A stretch of 64,000 nt of DNA from Isoetes taiwanensis (GCA_021234155.1 JAJEKV010000009.1:13586546-13650545), one strand, 5' to 3'; shown: positions 12,163-22,981, counted from the stretch's first letter. Notes: a model not told the origin generated them from the letters alone. Made by a program: numbers and translations.

Positions 12163-15119
12163 AAGATAGGGTTCCAAAAAATAGGCAGATCACAATGAAG
12201 CATATCAGCAGAGATGAACTGAAAATGCTGAGAAATGGAATTCCAAGCTTTAATCATATTGCTCATTAGAGGAGAGGTGTTGGGAGCAGTTTTCAGATGA
12301 ATGAAAGCAGAATTAGGCAATAAGTGTTGAATAGATGGGTGACCAGAAGGACGACTTTGATTGATCCAGAATCTGACAAATTTGTAGGCTGGAGATTGAT
12401 TTCCATAAATAGCCTTCCAGACAAATTTACCTCCAAGAGATTGAGCTTGGAGGAAGAGATTTTTGCAGCCAAGACCTCCAAAACTTTTTGGTTTACATAT
12501 GGAGTTCCAGTTAACTAGATGACTACCTTTCCAAATGAAATTCCTGATAATTTTCTCTAGCTCCATGTAAACACATTTAGGTGCAACAAGAGCAGTGGAG
12601 AAGTAAACATGAGAGCTTGCAAGAACAGAATTTGCTATAATGGTCCTGCCAGCAAGAGAGAGGTAATTCCTGTAGTTATTCAGCTTTTTCTTTATTCTTT
12701 GAATAATAGGATCCCAAAGACCCTTTAAGCTATGATCTAAAGATAAAGGCATCCCCAAGAGTTTAGTAGCTTGACCAGATGGAGAACATTAATACCAAGC
12801 AATTGATGATCAGGAATATCTCCTATAATAAGGCTTTTGCTCATATTAAGATAGATACCGAAGCAGCTGAGAATTTATTGATTACATTAAGGAAGCAATC
12901 AATATTGGCCAGATCAGCATGAAGAAATGAGAAGGTGTCATCAGCATATTGAAGCATAGTAAGATAATCATCTGAGTCTGGAAGCTTGAGGCCTCTGATT
13001 AAGCCATTATCCTGATAATAGGAAATGACTTTGGATAAAAGTTCAGCTGCTACCAGGAAAAGATATGGAGCAAGAGGACAACCTTGCCTAACACCACAAG
13101 ATAAGGAGAAGAATCCTGAAGGCACACCATTAATAAGAACAGCAGACTTAGATCTCAGATTTAGACCAAGAATAAGATTAATGAGCTTGGGATGGAAACC
13201 AAGTTTGGCCATAGCAAACTCTAGGAAGTCCCATCTAACTGAATCAAAGGCTCTTTTGAAGTCCAGCTTGAGAAGAATGCAGTTTTGATTAGAAATTTTA
13301 TTCCAGTGCAAACCCTCCATAGCAGCCACATAATTGTCAAGAATATATCTATTAGGAAGAAAGGCTGATTGACTTGGACTAATATTTCTCTGGAAGAAGC
13401 TGTTAATTCTGAGAGCAATGATTTTGGCACACAACTTATAAGTAGTATTAGTAAGAGAAATGGGCCTCCAGTCTTGGAATTTACAGGGATGATCGACTTT
13501 TGGAATCAAAGAGATGAAACCACTAGCAATGGAGATCTGAAGATAATCATTATTCCAAAATTCATGAACCATGGAGGTAAGATCAGATTTGATAATATCC
13601 CAGAACTTAATATAGAACTCAGCAGGTAAGCCATCTGGACCAGGAGATTCGCCCTTGCTGAAGGAAGACAGAGAGGAAAGAATTTCTTGCTGAGAAGGAG
13701 GAGTAACCATGGAATCATTCATCACTTCAGGATCAGAAGGCAAAATATTATTCACTATATCTTTAAAATCATTTGCCTCTACCAAGTCATTAGGTGGAAT
13801 AGGTTTATTCTGAAAAATGTCCATATATTTATGCTTGAAAAAAGTGGCAATGTCAGAATGAGAAGACTGCTTGGTACCATTGTCATCAATCACCTCAGAT
13901 ATAGAATTTCTCAACACTCTACTCTTAGCTACCCTAAAGAAAAATTTTGAGCTACCAGAGTCCATTTTATTGGTGTACTTTATCTTACATCTGATAGCAG
14001 AGCCCTTGGCCTCAATCTCTTCGATGCTTCTAATTTTTTTTTCCAAAATCTCCTCACCTATCTGCAGATTTAAATTTGTAGGATCCTGCTGAAGTAAAGA
14101 TCTGATATCTTTCATGAACATTAGAAGTTGATTTCTTTCCTCACAGCAATTAAGGTGCATGGTTTTAGACCATGTTTTAATCCAGGACTTCACAGCTTTA
14201 ATTTTAGAGTAGAAGGTATTCTTTTGCTGCCTATTTCCATTATTGGCAGCAAATTATTCATTCTCTCAGTTAGATCCTGATAGAAGGCAACAAATTGAGA
14301 GCAGAAGTTCTCATTGTCTAAAAGAGAGATATTGAATTTGTAAGGAGTACAACCTTGCCTCTGGATTTTGGTGACATGAGAAGTGTGAAGAAACTGAGGT
14401 TGATGATCAGAGATGGAGGTTCCTTCATCACTAGAAACATAGCTATTATCCCAGAAAGAGGTGGCAGGGTTGGACACATAAAATCTATCCAAAGTGCAGT
14501 ACACACGGGCTTAGTCTTTCTGTTTATTGGACCAGGTATAAGTAGCAGTGGAAGATGGGATGTAAATCAGACCATTGTCATTTAAAAGAGAATCCCAGGC
14601 CTGTTTTTCAGATCTAGTCATATTGATCTTATTCCCTAACTTTAATTCCCAGGAGGGTGTATTATTAAAGTCACCAGCAAGGATCCAATTATCCAAATTT
14701 TGGGTGCATAACCATGAATTAATCTCATTCCAAACAGGTTCTCTATCACTTGGAGAAGTAGATTAACAACCCCAAAGATGGAATTGGAGATGGAGAGAAT
14801 GACAGCTTGCCAAGTTTTAGAGGGACCAGAGAATGACAGCTTGCCAAGTTTTAGAGGGACCATTATGAATAGTGATATGAGTGATATCACTTTTCCATAT
14901 TATGGCAAGACCACCACTAGTTCCAACAAACTCAATCCAAACAGAGGAGGAGTTTGGGTGGATCCATTCACCTAGATTGCTACATTCAAAGGATGGCAAC
15001 TTAATCTCTTGAAGAAGAATTATATCAGCATTGTATAACTTGATCTGAGCAATGGCTCGTCTCCTTTTAAGAGGACCTTTGATGCCTCTAAGGTTCCAGG
15101 ATAAAATCTTCATATCCAA
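12163..15119 (-). pseudogene. LINE-1 ORF2, N-terminal and polymerase part
   Basis: The endonuclease starts with MKILSWNLRG at 15113 region and carries LLQEIK and, further on, GDFNNTPSW and SDHQPQF. The reverse transcriptase (14193-12841) has LLKLDFKRAFD, GVRQGCPLAPYLF and QYADD intact. The thumb and later region (12758-12163) end at PIFWNPIF, where the hAT-like element begins; the protein resumes at 3506 on the other side. Frame breaks occur near 14830 (a 34-bp tandem duplication), 14700, 14510, 14190 and 12800. It is homologous to LINE-2 ORF2 throughout. Confidence 0.85.
14795..14862. repeat. 34-bp tandem duplication in the LINE-1 endonuclease
   Basis: The unit at 14795-14828 is repeated exactly at 14829-14862. 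As 34 is not a multiple of three, it breaks the endonuclease frame. It has no counterpart in LINE-2, so it arose after insertion or in the source copy. Confidence 0.9.
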
Positions 15120-15223
15120 AAAGAGAAATGGCAAGTAGGGAAGTCAAATTCTGGATATTTTAGATTTCTTTTTGCTCCTGGTATTTTGGGCAGGAGTCTT
15201 ATTCATACCTGATAGGGTCTTCT

Positions 15224-17525
15224 CTATATGTTATTCCTGGCTTTTTTAGCAGGCTTAGATAGATTAACTGTGCTATCAATAAGATAATCCTCCTTACTCC
15301 AATTTTCCTTATCATTAACATAATCTTCACAATCACTATAGTCAGAGCAGCCACCAGGATAAAAGTGAAACATAGAGTTATTATCAAGAGTATTTAATAA
15401 GATAGAATCTAATACTTGCCTTGAATTTTCTTGAAGCTCCATTTGCTCTTGTTTATCCTCTGGAGTCTCAGGAACAAAGTCAGAAGTAGCTATCCCTTTG
15501 AGCTCAGTATCTTTAGAGAGACCTTGATCTGCTGTGTCATGAACCATTTGCATTTGCAAGGAAGCTAGTTGATCTGCCACCTTACTAGATATTCTTGGAG
15601 GACTGAAAGGTTCTTCCACAATTGGTGAGTCCAGATCAATGAGGGATGGGAGAGAGGACTGAATGGGAGGAATGAGTGGAATAACATTGTGTGCTATGGC
15701 GCCTCGTAAAGGATGTGATGGTGGAATGGCAGGTGAAGGTAAACATTCTCTGCTCTTATCTAAATCTAAATCTAGATTATTGTTTAGGTCAGATAATACC
15801 TGAAAAGGGTTTTGACAATCGATATGCAGATCAGTTTGATCAGTTTGATTTTGAACCTGATTATCTTGATGTTGCTGATTATCTTGATGTTGCTGATTAT
15901 CCATGTAAATAACATCATTGGTTTGAATTGTGGGTCTAGTCAAACCCATACCCAAATGACCAGGAGGCACATTAGAAGGTACTTTTAGCTGGGACAGACT
16001 TGCTGAATGAGTGGAAGAAGTCTGTGAAATCCTTGGAGTAGGATTCATCTTTTGCTTAGCTTTGCCTTGAGATTTCATAGTTAATGACCCATCTTTGCTT
16101 ATGTTTTTGATGGGGTAGTCCATTAGACTATAGGAGCATTGACCCTTATCTTGACTTTTGGCATCCTTGATGATGTTGGTCAATGTCAAACATAGATGCT
16201 TTTTCTGGTATGACCCCTTTGACCAGAAGTTTTGGTTCCCCAATTGTAATTCCATTGCTTCTTTTATATGAGAAGGAGTTGTCTTCATGACTTTTATCTT
16301 TGGCTTTCAATTGTTCCCTTGCTGCTTTTTGCTTCTGAATCCTCTTGTAGCTGCCATTTACCTTTGTCCATTTGAAATTCTCACTTTCTGGCAATTTCTG
16401 AAATGTTTCCAACTCCTTGATGCTGTTTTCCTGAGTAACATCCCCATTGGATGAATTTTCCTTTACTTTACCTCCATTATTATGAGGGAGATCCCCTGTT
16501 TTTTCACCTGCATTCACATTCAATCTGCTATCTTGCTGAAGTCTCACGAGGATTTACAATCTGAAAATACCAGAAATGTCTTTGAAAACATTTTTGGCAT
16601 TGGGAAGGCAATCCGCACCATCTAAGAGCTAAAGATGATTCTACTCCAAAGGCATCTTTAAAAAGGAATTGAGAGAGGGATATCTTTGGACAGTCTAATC
16701 GACAAAAGGCTCTTGGAGGTCTCAAGGGGAGTATTCAAGAGAGATGTAGGTGCCAATTGAATTAAAAAGAAGCTTGAAGCATTCTTCATCCCAGTATATA
16801 GGATTAAGACCGAAAAGGGATGTAGAAGCAATGCAAAGATTATTCATTTGGTCCATATCAAGTTTCGGGTGCCATTTCAGGAAGGTTAGCTGAGAGGTCT
16901 CAAATGTCAAGGGACCATAATTAAGAAAGAAGTTTGCTGATCTGGCATTCCCACATTCAATTATGATATAAGGAAAGTTGAGCCAGTAAACAGCTTGGAT
17001 TATGATCCCTTTGTTTAGGTTAAGCAGATAACCCCATAATTTGTCAAGCTTAATACCACATTTTTGGACCTTGACTATGACAGCACATTGAGACAAAGCA
17101 TCAATTTTAGAATGGACAATCGGAAGATTGAGAGAAATACCATCATAGAGTCTCATTTTTCTTTCTCGGAGATAGGGATGTCTTGTCCTTTGCAATCTGT
17201 CATCCAATTCTTCATCCGACTGTATCTCCTGGTGTCGTCTTGAAACTCCATAAGGCCGGGGGACATGAGTGATTGGGTCGAGAGGATGCAGAATACCCCT
17301 ATGAACAGGATCAGCAGACAGATTATCCCAGAATGGGACTTTATGCGAGATTGGATCCATTGCAGAGTCGACTGGAAACAAATTTTCAAAATTCCCAAAG
17401 AGAATCTTCTCTTGAAAGGAATTTAAGTTTTGGAGGACAGAGGCTCGCTCTTGAGCGGAAAGATTGGCGAAAGAATGAAGAAAAGCTAAATTTTTAGGGT
17501 TTTCCGTGAAATTAAAGGCCATCAC
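15224..17525 (-). pseudogene. LINE-1 ORF1: gag-like RNA-binding protein, frameshifted
   Basis: The first segment (17525-16722) has an N-terminal Leu-rich stretch and the DUF4283-like core: IIQAVYWLNFPYIIIECGN, FLKWHPKLD, STSLFGLNPIYW. The next (16725-16528) holds a zinc-knuckle-like CQKCFQRHFWY that lacks a final Cys. The last segments (16547-16146 and 16288-15224) are hydrophilic and contain a short Gln-His-Asp-Asn repeat (15860-15905). Frame breaks at about 16725, 16540 and 16250 show decay. Homologous to LINE-2 ORF1 along its length. Role by family: binds LINE RNA. Confidence 0.8.
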
Positions 17526-17734
17526 AAAGGCTCAGGGTGATACAACAAAAGTAATTGAATGACGAAAAAGGGGGAAAAAAGACAAATAGGAGAAGAGACC
17601 ACTAGAAAGAACCACAATTAGCTAAAAGAGATCGGATTGCCAATCCAGAAGCCAAGATTGTTCGATTCATGATTTCTTGCAACAAAAAACCATTCAATTG
17701 CTGTAAATCTAAGGAAAGCACTACAACACTTTTC

Positions 17735-18031
17735 CTAATTCTCTGAGTAAACCTTCACAATGATTTTTTCTTCTACGCAATCACAATTGACTCTGAAAAT
17801 TCCTGTCGCTGAAATCTTGCTGTCACCTATAAATTCCTCCAACCAAGAATTAAGCATCTCTGTTTCGAATTCAACGCAGCTAGGAACAAAGGTATACTCT
17901 TTCCGAAATAAGGAATCTGGAAAGAAAGTATTGGTTACTAAAGATTTCCATAATTCTGAGGATGATCCTGATAGAAAACCACAGGTAAATCTCGGGCCAT
18001 GCTTGAGAATTGTGAAAATTTTAACATCCAT
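17735..18031 (-). CDS. LINE-1 short 5' reading frame (ORF0-like), intact
   Basis: An intact 98-codon frame begins at the ATG at 18031, about 215 bases after the LINE 5' end and about 200 bases before ORF1. It reads MDVKIFTILKHGPRFTCGFL at the start and holds WLEEFIGD and GIFRVNCD further on. The matching frame of LINE-2 keeps the same ATG and these blocks, although the two LINEs are different subfamilies. No signal peptide or known motif is obvious. It may be a translated accessory protein, or an upstream frame that limits ORF1 translation. Confidence 0.5.
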   Translation of the reverse strand: MDVKIFTILKHGPRFTCGFLSGSSSELWKSLVTNTFFPDSLFRKEYTFVPSCVEFETEMLNSWLEEFIGDSKISATGIFRVNCDCVEEKIIVKVYSEN

Positions 18032-18274
18032 CAAAAGCTCAGAGCGTGAGGAATGTGTTGATGCTGGCCCTCTACAAGGGCAGCCAGCAGATGTCTTTCA
18101 ATTTCGATCCAATTCAAGCAAAAATCGGTGAGTTCCAAGGGAGAATTGCCAAGAAAGGTGTTTGAACAGAAAAGTCTGGGAAAAGGACAAAGAACTCAAG
18201 AAAAATGGCGCACGTCATTTTTCGCCGCAGCTTCGATTCTTTCTTCGATTAGTAATTTATTCCCTGCTAACCAT

Positions 18275-19045
18275 GTATATTTAGATAGATAGATTAGACG
18301 TTATTCTACATTTCAGTTCTAGGGTTGGTGATGTTCAATTCTATGCGCACTGCTGTGTATTGGAAAGGGGGTAGAGACCCTGAAAGCCTTAGTAGTTAAT
18401 GTATCTAGATAGCCTCATTAATTCCCAATTAATGCGGCCTGTGCATAAGAGCTCGCCTGGCTGTGGGTGGCAAGGCTAGACCTGTAGATAAGGAGGACAT
18501 GTTCCATGGCAGATTGATCCCTCTGGTGTGTAAAGCCTACCTGGGATCTTAGTGGTCGTAAGTCTGATGGCTTGCCACTGCGTGTGGGTAAGGCATGGGC
18601 TCGACACCTCTGGGGTATGCGTCATTCGGCATTCGTACCTCTGGAGGGAGCAATCTCCTCCTGCCTCATAGGGACTGGGGAGATGCAACCCTGGAGTAGC
18701 CCCTTGGCTATGCACCCGACATGCTACGGTCAAGTCCCAAGACTTATCAGCCTATTCTGCAAAGTATGCACAGGAGGGACGGATGGAGAGGACTATCCCA
18801 CAGCCATGTTCCTATGCCAGCCCAATCCAGTTGCCATGAATTCCATCTGCAATGACTTCTGGAGATCCAAACATCAGTACATTCCCCTCGTAACAGTTAA
18901 GATCTTCAGTCTTGGGGATGCCAACCCAAGCATGAGCCTCAAAAAGTGGGAAAGTTTTTTCTCATCTTAGAATAATAAGCTAAGTTAATGTTAGTTAGCA
19001 AAAGTTTAATTAAAAACCTTAAAAACTTGAAAATTTTGGCCATCA
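18275..19045. other. no gene seen
   Basis: Moderately GC-balanced spacer. Frames on both strands at 18476-18970 lack similarity to anything I know and overlap each other. This is where the pre-insertion locus of the 17-kb nest continues. Confidence 0.4.
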
Positions 19046-19047
19046 GA

Positions 19048-19115
19048 GAGTGACCCCTCACAGAGTGCATCTGCGCCCTTATCTAAAATTTAGCTCAAGG
19101 CTCTCATACAAGGTG
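19048..19115. repeat. near-palindromic repeat, copy 1
   Basis: The outer part CTCACAGAGTGC is answered by GGTGTGAG at the other end, and the middle contains TAAAATTTAG. Two further copies lie at 19267 and 20840. All three share the order CCTCA-AGAGTGC, GCCC, TAAAATTTA and GGC. Function unknown; could be the remains of a small foldback element. Confidence 0.55.
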
Positions 19116-19266
19116 TGAGTGTTTCACCATCATTCACCCAGAAAAATGCATAATTAGAGTAATCTGATAGCATAAGGCAGCTTAGAAGATGATTTTAAGC
19201 TAAGAAAATATGTCATAACCCTAAGAAACTATCTAAGAAACCTAAAATAGAGCCAAAAAGGGGTGA

Positions 19267-19335
19267 TCCCTCATAGAGTGCGTCAGGGCCTCAAGTTAAA
19301 ATTTAACTCAGCCTTCTTGCACACTATGTGGTGAT
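19267..19335. repeat. near-palindromic repeat, copy 2
   Basis: Reads CCCTCATAGAGTGCGTC, GGGCCTC, AAGTTAAAATTTAACTC, then GCACACTATGTGG. The middle AGTTAAAATTTAACT is itself almost a perfect palindrome. Lies about 110 bp upstream of the TATA box of the H3-like gene. Confidence 0.55.
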
Positions 19336-19445
19336 AGCAGTAGTTTTGTCTAAAGGAACCTAATGTCTTAATCTAGCAAATGCTAATATTTTAAATAATG
19401 GTACAACATGAAAATTGCAGGTTGAAACCCTAAAACTCCCAGACC

Positions 19446-19453
19446 TATAAATA
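19446..19453 (+). promoter_or_regulatory. TATA box of the H3-like gene
   Basis: CCTATAAATAGACC surrounds the box, a textbook plant TATA element. It lies 102 bases upstream of the ATG at 19555, which leaves room for a leader of about 75 bases. Three near-palindromic repeats lie around the unit. The box suggests that this was a transcribed gene rather than a dead processed copy. Confidence 0.6.
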
Positions 19454-19554
19454 GACCTTTAAGGTTCTTCATTCTCGCCGTACTCCAACTTACTACACTC
19501 TGATCAAGAAGGCAAGCTTTAGGTGTTCGGAAGGCGACTGCAGTATTTCAAAAC

Positions 19555-20702
19555 ATGGCCCGCACCAAACACACTGCCAGAGTGGTTATGGATGATGGAT
19601 CGACAAGCATCCAAGTGCTTGCCACTGAATAGAAAACAAGGGAGGCTCGAGAGCGAGCCAGAAATGAAGAAACCCAAAACCCAAATCCCGACCAATCAAA
19701 CCCCGAGAACTAGAAGGAGGAAAGGGTACAGGACGAACACGAGCAGGTTGAGCAACATCAACAACAAAACCCTGATCTAGACGAGAACCCAGAGAATCAG
19801 GACGACGGGGACAAGGAGGATGAAGAGGAGCAGGACCCTGCAACCGCAGAGAAGTTGGCACATCGTCTCAGAAAAAGCAGCAAGAAGAAGCGGGAAGCCA
19901 AGAGAAGAAGACTTGCAGAGAAGATAGAACTCCTGAAGCAGAGGGAAGAGAAGGGTAAGGACCCAGCACCCCCGAAGAAGCCTCCGAGGAAAACGAAGAA
20001 GACACCCAGCAAAGGGGTAAAAATCACGGAGAGGGAACCCGACAGACCGGCATCGTCCTCCTCAGACACAGATTCGGACGATGATGCTTGGCGGATACCT
20101 CGCCAGATAGAAGGGACGGACCTTCCAATCCCGACAATCAAGAAGTAGCAGCCCCACCTCCCTACCCGGCATGGCCGAAACCAGCTACAGATCTGAAGAA
20201 GCCCAAGCTGGCACGGGAGTCGTACGTACTCAAGCACGAGCGAGAGTACAAGAAGAAGCTGAGAGAGTACAAGGAGTATATGAAGATGTATGAGGCGTAC
20301 TCTAAGTACTATGAGGAACACAAGGTCACGTACATGGAAGGAGGAAGGCCGACGAACACTTTGAAGCCGCCCCCGGAGAGACCCATACCACCAAAGAAGC
20401 CCATGAAGTGGAATAAGGACTCGTACTTCGCCAAAGCTGCTCGGGAGATTCGGCACTTTCTGAGGAGCTATGTACTTCTGATCCCGAGAGCCGCATTTGT
20501 AAGACTGACCCGCGAAATCTTGTAACAATTCGACAAGGAGAAGCGAGTAACAGATGACATGTTGCTTGCATTGCAGGAAGCAGTGGATAAGAAGCTGGTG
20601 CAACATTTTAAAGACTCTTTAGCATGTGCTCTTCATGCAAAAAGAGTCACTTGTATGCCCAGAGATAAGCTAGCAAGATTTATAAAGAAGGAAGATTGTT
20701 AA
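19555..20702 (+). pseudogene. histone H3-like gene with a ~245-residue insert between tail and fold
   Basis: About 382 codons. It begins MARTKHTARVV, close to the H3 tail (MARTKQTARKS), and has LATE at codons 22-25 where H3 has LATK. Then come an acidic, Gln-rich stretch, a Lys/Arg-rich stretch (KKKREAKRRR), a Ser-Asp run and a Tyr/Lys/Glu-rich part that looks coiled-coil. At 20442 the H3 fold begins: REIRHFL, LLIPRAAFVRLTREI, then LALQEAVDKKLVQHF and HAKRVTCMPRDKLAR. The loop-1 length equals canonical H3, unlike typical CENH3. Breaks: TAG at 19630, TAG at 19711 and TAA at 20523, each one C-to-T change from a Gln codon, and a frameshift between 20085 and 20145. A normal H3 has 136 codons. H3 packs DNA in nucleosomes; what the long version did is unknown. 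The fold assignment is firm, the gene's past function is not. Confidence 0.85.
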
Positions 20703-20831
20703 ATTATGTATATAAAAATTTCTGTAATATAAAAGTTGTTTAATTGGAGTTGCAAAGTGTAATAATCTTTTTGTTGTAGTTGTATTGATGGCATGTTATT
20801 TTGATTAATTTAAACAAAAAGTGACCTAAAA
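20703..20831 (+). other. 3' flank of the H3-like gene
   Basis: AT-rich, with several AATATAAA-like stretches (20720-20745) that could serve as polyadenylation signals. Nothing else seen. Confidence 0.3.
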
Positions 20832-20839
20832 GAGCCTCA

Positions 20840-20909
20840 CCCCTCACAGAGTGCGCTAGGGCCCAAGTTAAAATTTAATTCGGCCCTATCATGCACTGTG
20901 TGAGTGTTT
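20840..20909. repeat. near-palindromic repeat, copy 3
   Basis: The clearest copy: CCTCACAGAGTGCGCTAGGG pairs with GGCCCTATCATGCACTGTGT and the centre reads AAGTTAAAATTTAATT. It lies 140 bp after the stop of the H3-like gene, so the gene sits between copies 2 and 3. Confidence 0.6.
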
Positions 20910-20915
20910 GGCCAC

Positions 20916-22981
20916 TGATCTATACCTAGACAAGTCCAAAATAAGAAACTAAGGGCACATTCTATCATGAAGATTCCAAACATTGAACATGATAAAGGAG
21001 TGAAAATCCTTGCTTTTAATACATTCAAGAGTAATTTGCACAGCAATCTTCGGGCTGTCAATGTTGAAGATATGATAGTTGAGTGTAATCAACTCTTTGA
21101 TCCAATAGTTGTTCTTGTCCAGTTCATTTTCATTTGCATATTCCTATGAGTTAGTTCATCATATAAACATATATCAGCTCACCTGAAATATAGTAATCTA
21201 GATTAAGGACATTGGTATAACCAATATATTGGGATTAAAACAAAAAAACCTTCAAAGCTGTATAAACAGACTTCAATCCTTTAAGACCTTTTTTCAAATA
21301 ATATGTACAACAGTCACATACTGCAAAACTCCTAGAAAAGCCTTTACCTTAATGTCAATCCTTCTTAGACATGTACATGAGTTTACCTTTATAGGAGAAA
21401 AAAAGGTCATCAAAAACAAATTTTCAAGATTCAAATGATCTCTTCCACATCTCAGAGCCTTCCATATATGTCTTAATTCCAATCGACTAGAATAAATTCT
21501 TGATCTTTGACAATCTTCCATTTTTTGAAAAAAGCATAGTAGGGAGTATAAGATCATGTTACCTGCACCTAAAGAAATAAACACAAGCATTAATCATGGT
21601 TGCACTGTTTAGGATAGCAGGTGTCATAAGATCCTATAGATTTCTAGCCCTACATCCTACTTGTTTAGTACAAACATTACATTGGGTAAAGGTCGGTTTC
21701 ATAATTGGACAGCATAAACTTTTAAACACCCTTCGCAAATAACAAGACATTTTAAAAAAAGGAAAGGTTCGTGGTCAAACTGTTATATCAGCCTGGTTCT
21801 CTATCAGCAAAGGCTATAAATCAACCCATACCCCTTAAAACCTGAGGCATTGCAATGCAGTTAGCCCGGAAGCCCAAATTCAAAACATCCAGCAGCTTAT
21901 TCCTAGCACTATGCAGCTTAAAAAGCATGAATATTACATTAAATGTGCAGAATCTACATATTAATAACCCATTCTTATGAATTGAGTGCCCATTGCCAAA
22001 TGAACAAGCCTGCTTTATTATGTTGTGCATCTAGAGCGCATCATAACCTTCATCATGTGTCCCCTATACTAACCACATGCTATAAGCATAGGTCTGCTAG
22101 AAGTCTATCCTCATATTAATAAGGGTATTAGGATGAGGGGGGTTTCTCATGCCTCCCCATCCGCACTCCATGCATGCATTAATCCCCACCCTTTGATAAA
22201 ATATCAATGGGGGAGATGATGACAGCTCGTGGGGAGCCATGTATATGGGGCATGGTGGGCATGCATGGGGTCATGCATCCCATCTCTCATCCTCGGATCG
22301 AGAGGGGGAGGCGTGATCCTAGCTATCGAGTGTGGGTAAAAAAGTTCTCAAAGTTTTCTGGATTAGGGCAATTGATCTGGGTCGTTCATAAAAAGGGCAC
22401 CAATTTGGGTCGTTCATTATATATAATGGAAAAATTTAATGGCATATGAGGGGGCAACTTTTATTAATGATGAAGTGTTTGTGCCGATGAGGTGTCGACT
22501 TGAAAACATTCTTTTTTGGTTGACGTCTGCTTTGCATTCGTGGCTTGCTTTGCGTGAAAATACGATTTTGTCTCATTTCCGTTCTCAGATTGGGTAAGTT
22601 GGTTGGATAATCTCTGATAGGGGAGCAATGAGGCGGCCACTGAAGGGGCAAAGTTTGAAGCTCAAGCTTCTTGAGTTTTGGCGAGTTTAGGGCTTCTGTC
22701 TTTGGATTCCACCCTAAGTTCCGTTTCCTATTGGCTTTTCCTGATTGCCGTCAACGAAAAAAACGGGACCCTGAAATTACAGGGCTAAACAGTAGGTTTT
22801 TTCAAATCGAAAAACACAATCGATTCAAACCCTGCACACAGTCGATTCAAACTCTGTCAGCCCCTGCCTCCGTCGGCCCCTGCCATCCCCTTCTAACCGG
22901 CGCCGCCAAGATTCCCGTCAGAGAAACGCCGAAAAAGTAAGAAAATTACAAAATTTCAGGTTCCCGTTTTTTTCGTCGGTG
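20916..22981. other. no gene seen
   Basis: AT-rich up to about 22100, with a short frame at 20967-21149 that I cannot assign. 22130-22330 is GC-richer with several purine-rich GGGGG runs and complementary CCTCCCC. No repeat boundary could be fixed. Confidence 0.4.

Larger units (their letters stand above)
1831..18246 (-). mobile_element. LINE-1: L1-type LINE, split by a nested insertion
   Basis: Minus-strand non-LTR retrotransposon inserted in the hAT-like copy 1. Its poly(A) tail appears as a T run at 1831-1845 and its 5' end is at 18246. The target duplication GATTAGTA is at 1823-1830 and 18247-18254. In transcription order it holds a short 5' reading frame, ORF1, ORF2 (endonuclease, reverse transcriptase, C-terminal Zn-finger domain) and a small third frame. 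ORF2 is interrupted by the second hAT-like element (3515-12162). Removing that insert gives an element of about 7.8 kb. Several frameshifts show it is dead, but its length and readable duplication make it fairly young. Confidence 0.9.
1258..18266 (+). mobile_element. hAT-like non-autonomous element, copy 1 (split by LINE-1)
   Basis: The element consists of 1258-1830 plus 18255-18266, about 585 bp without the insert. It is flanked by the 8-bp duplication CTAACCAT at 1250-1257 and 18267-18274. The ends match as short terminal inverted repeats: CATGAAATAATCTA on the left and, as complement, CAGGGAATAAATTA on the right. An 8-bp duplication with CA-starting ends is typical of the hAT superfamily. 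The interior is noncoding and repeats the motif TTTAGCTAAA many times, possible subterminal transposase-binding sites. A second copy lies inverted at 3515-12162. Confidence 0.85.

Noticed and set aside
13025-14092. Plus-strand frames across the LINE-1 polymerase
   Set aside because: Shadows of the minus-strand reverse transcriptase.
19797-20606. 269-codon frame on the minus strand
   Set aside because: Mirror of the Lys/Glu-rich plus-strand sequence of the H3-like gene; the encoded Leu/Ser-rich product has no sense of its own.
19555-20702. Alternative genetic code with TAG/TAA read as Gln
   Set aside because: The intact demethylase gene uses standard stops, and the H3-like gene also has a frameshift, so simple decay explains it.
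19555-20702. CENH3
   Set aside because: Loop 1 has the canonical H3 length and the ARTK start is kept, neither of which is typical of CENH3; not fully excluded.
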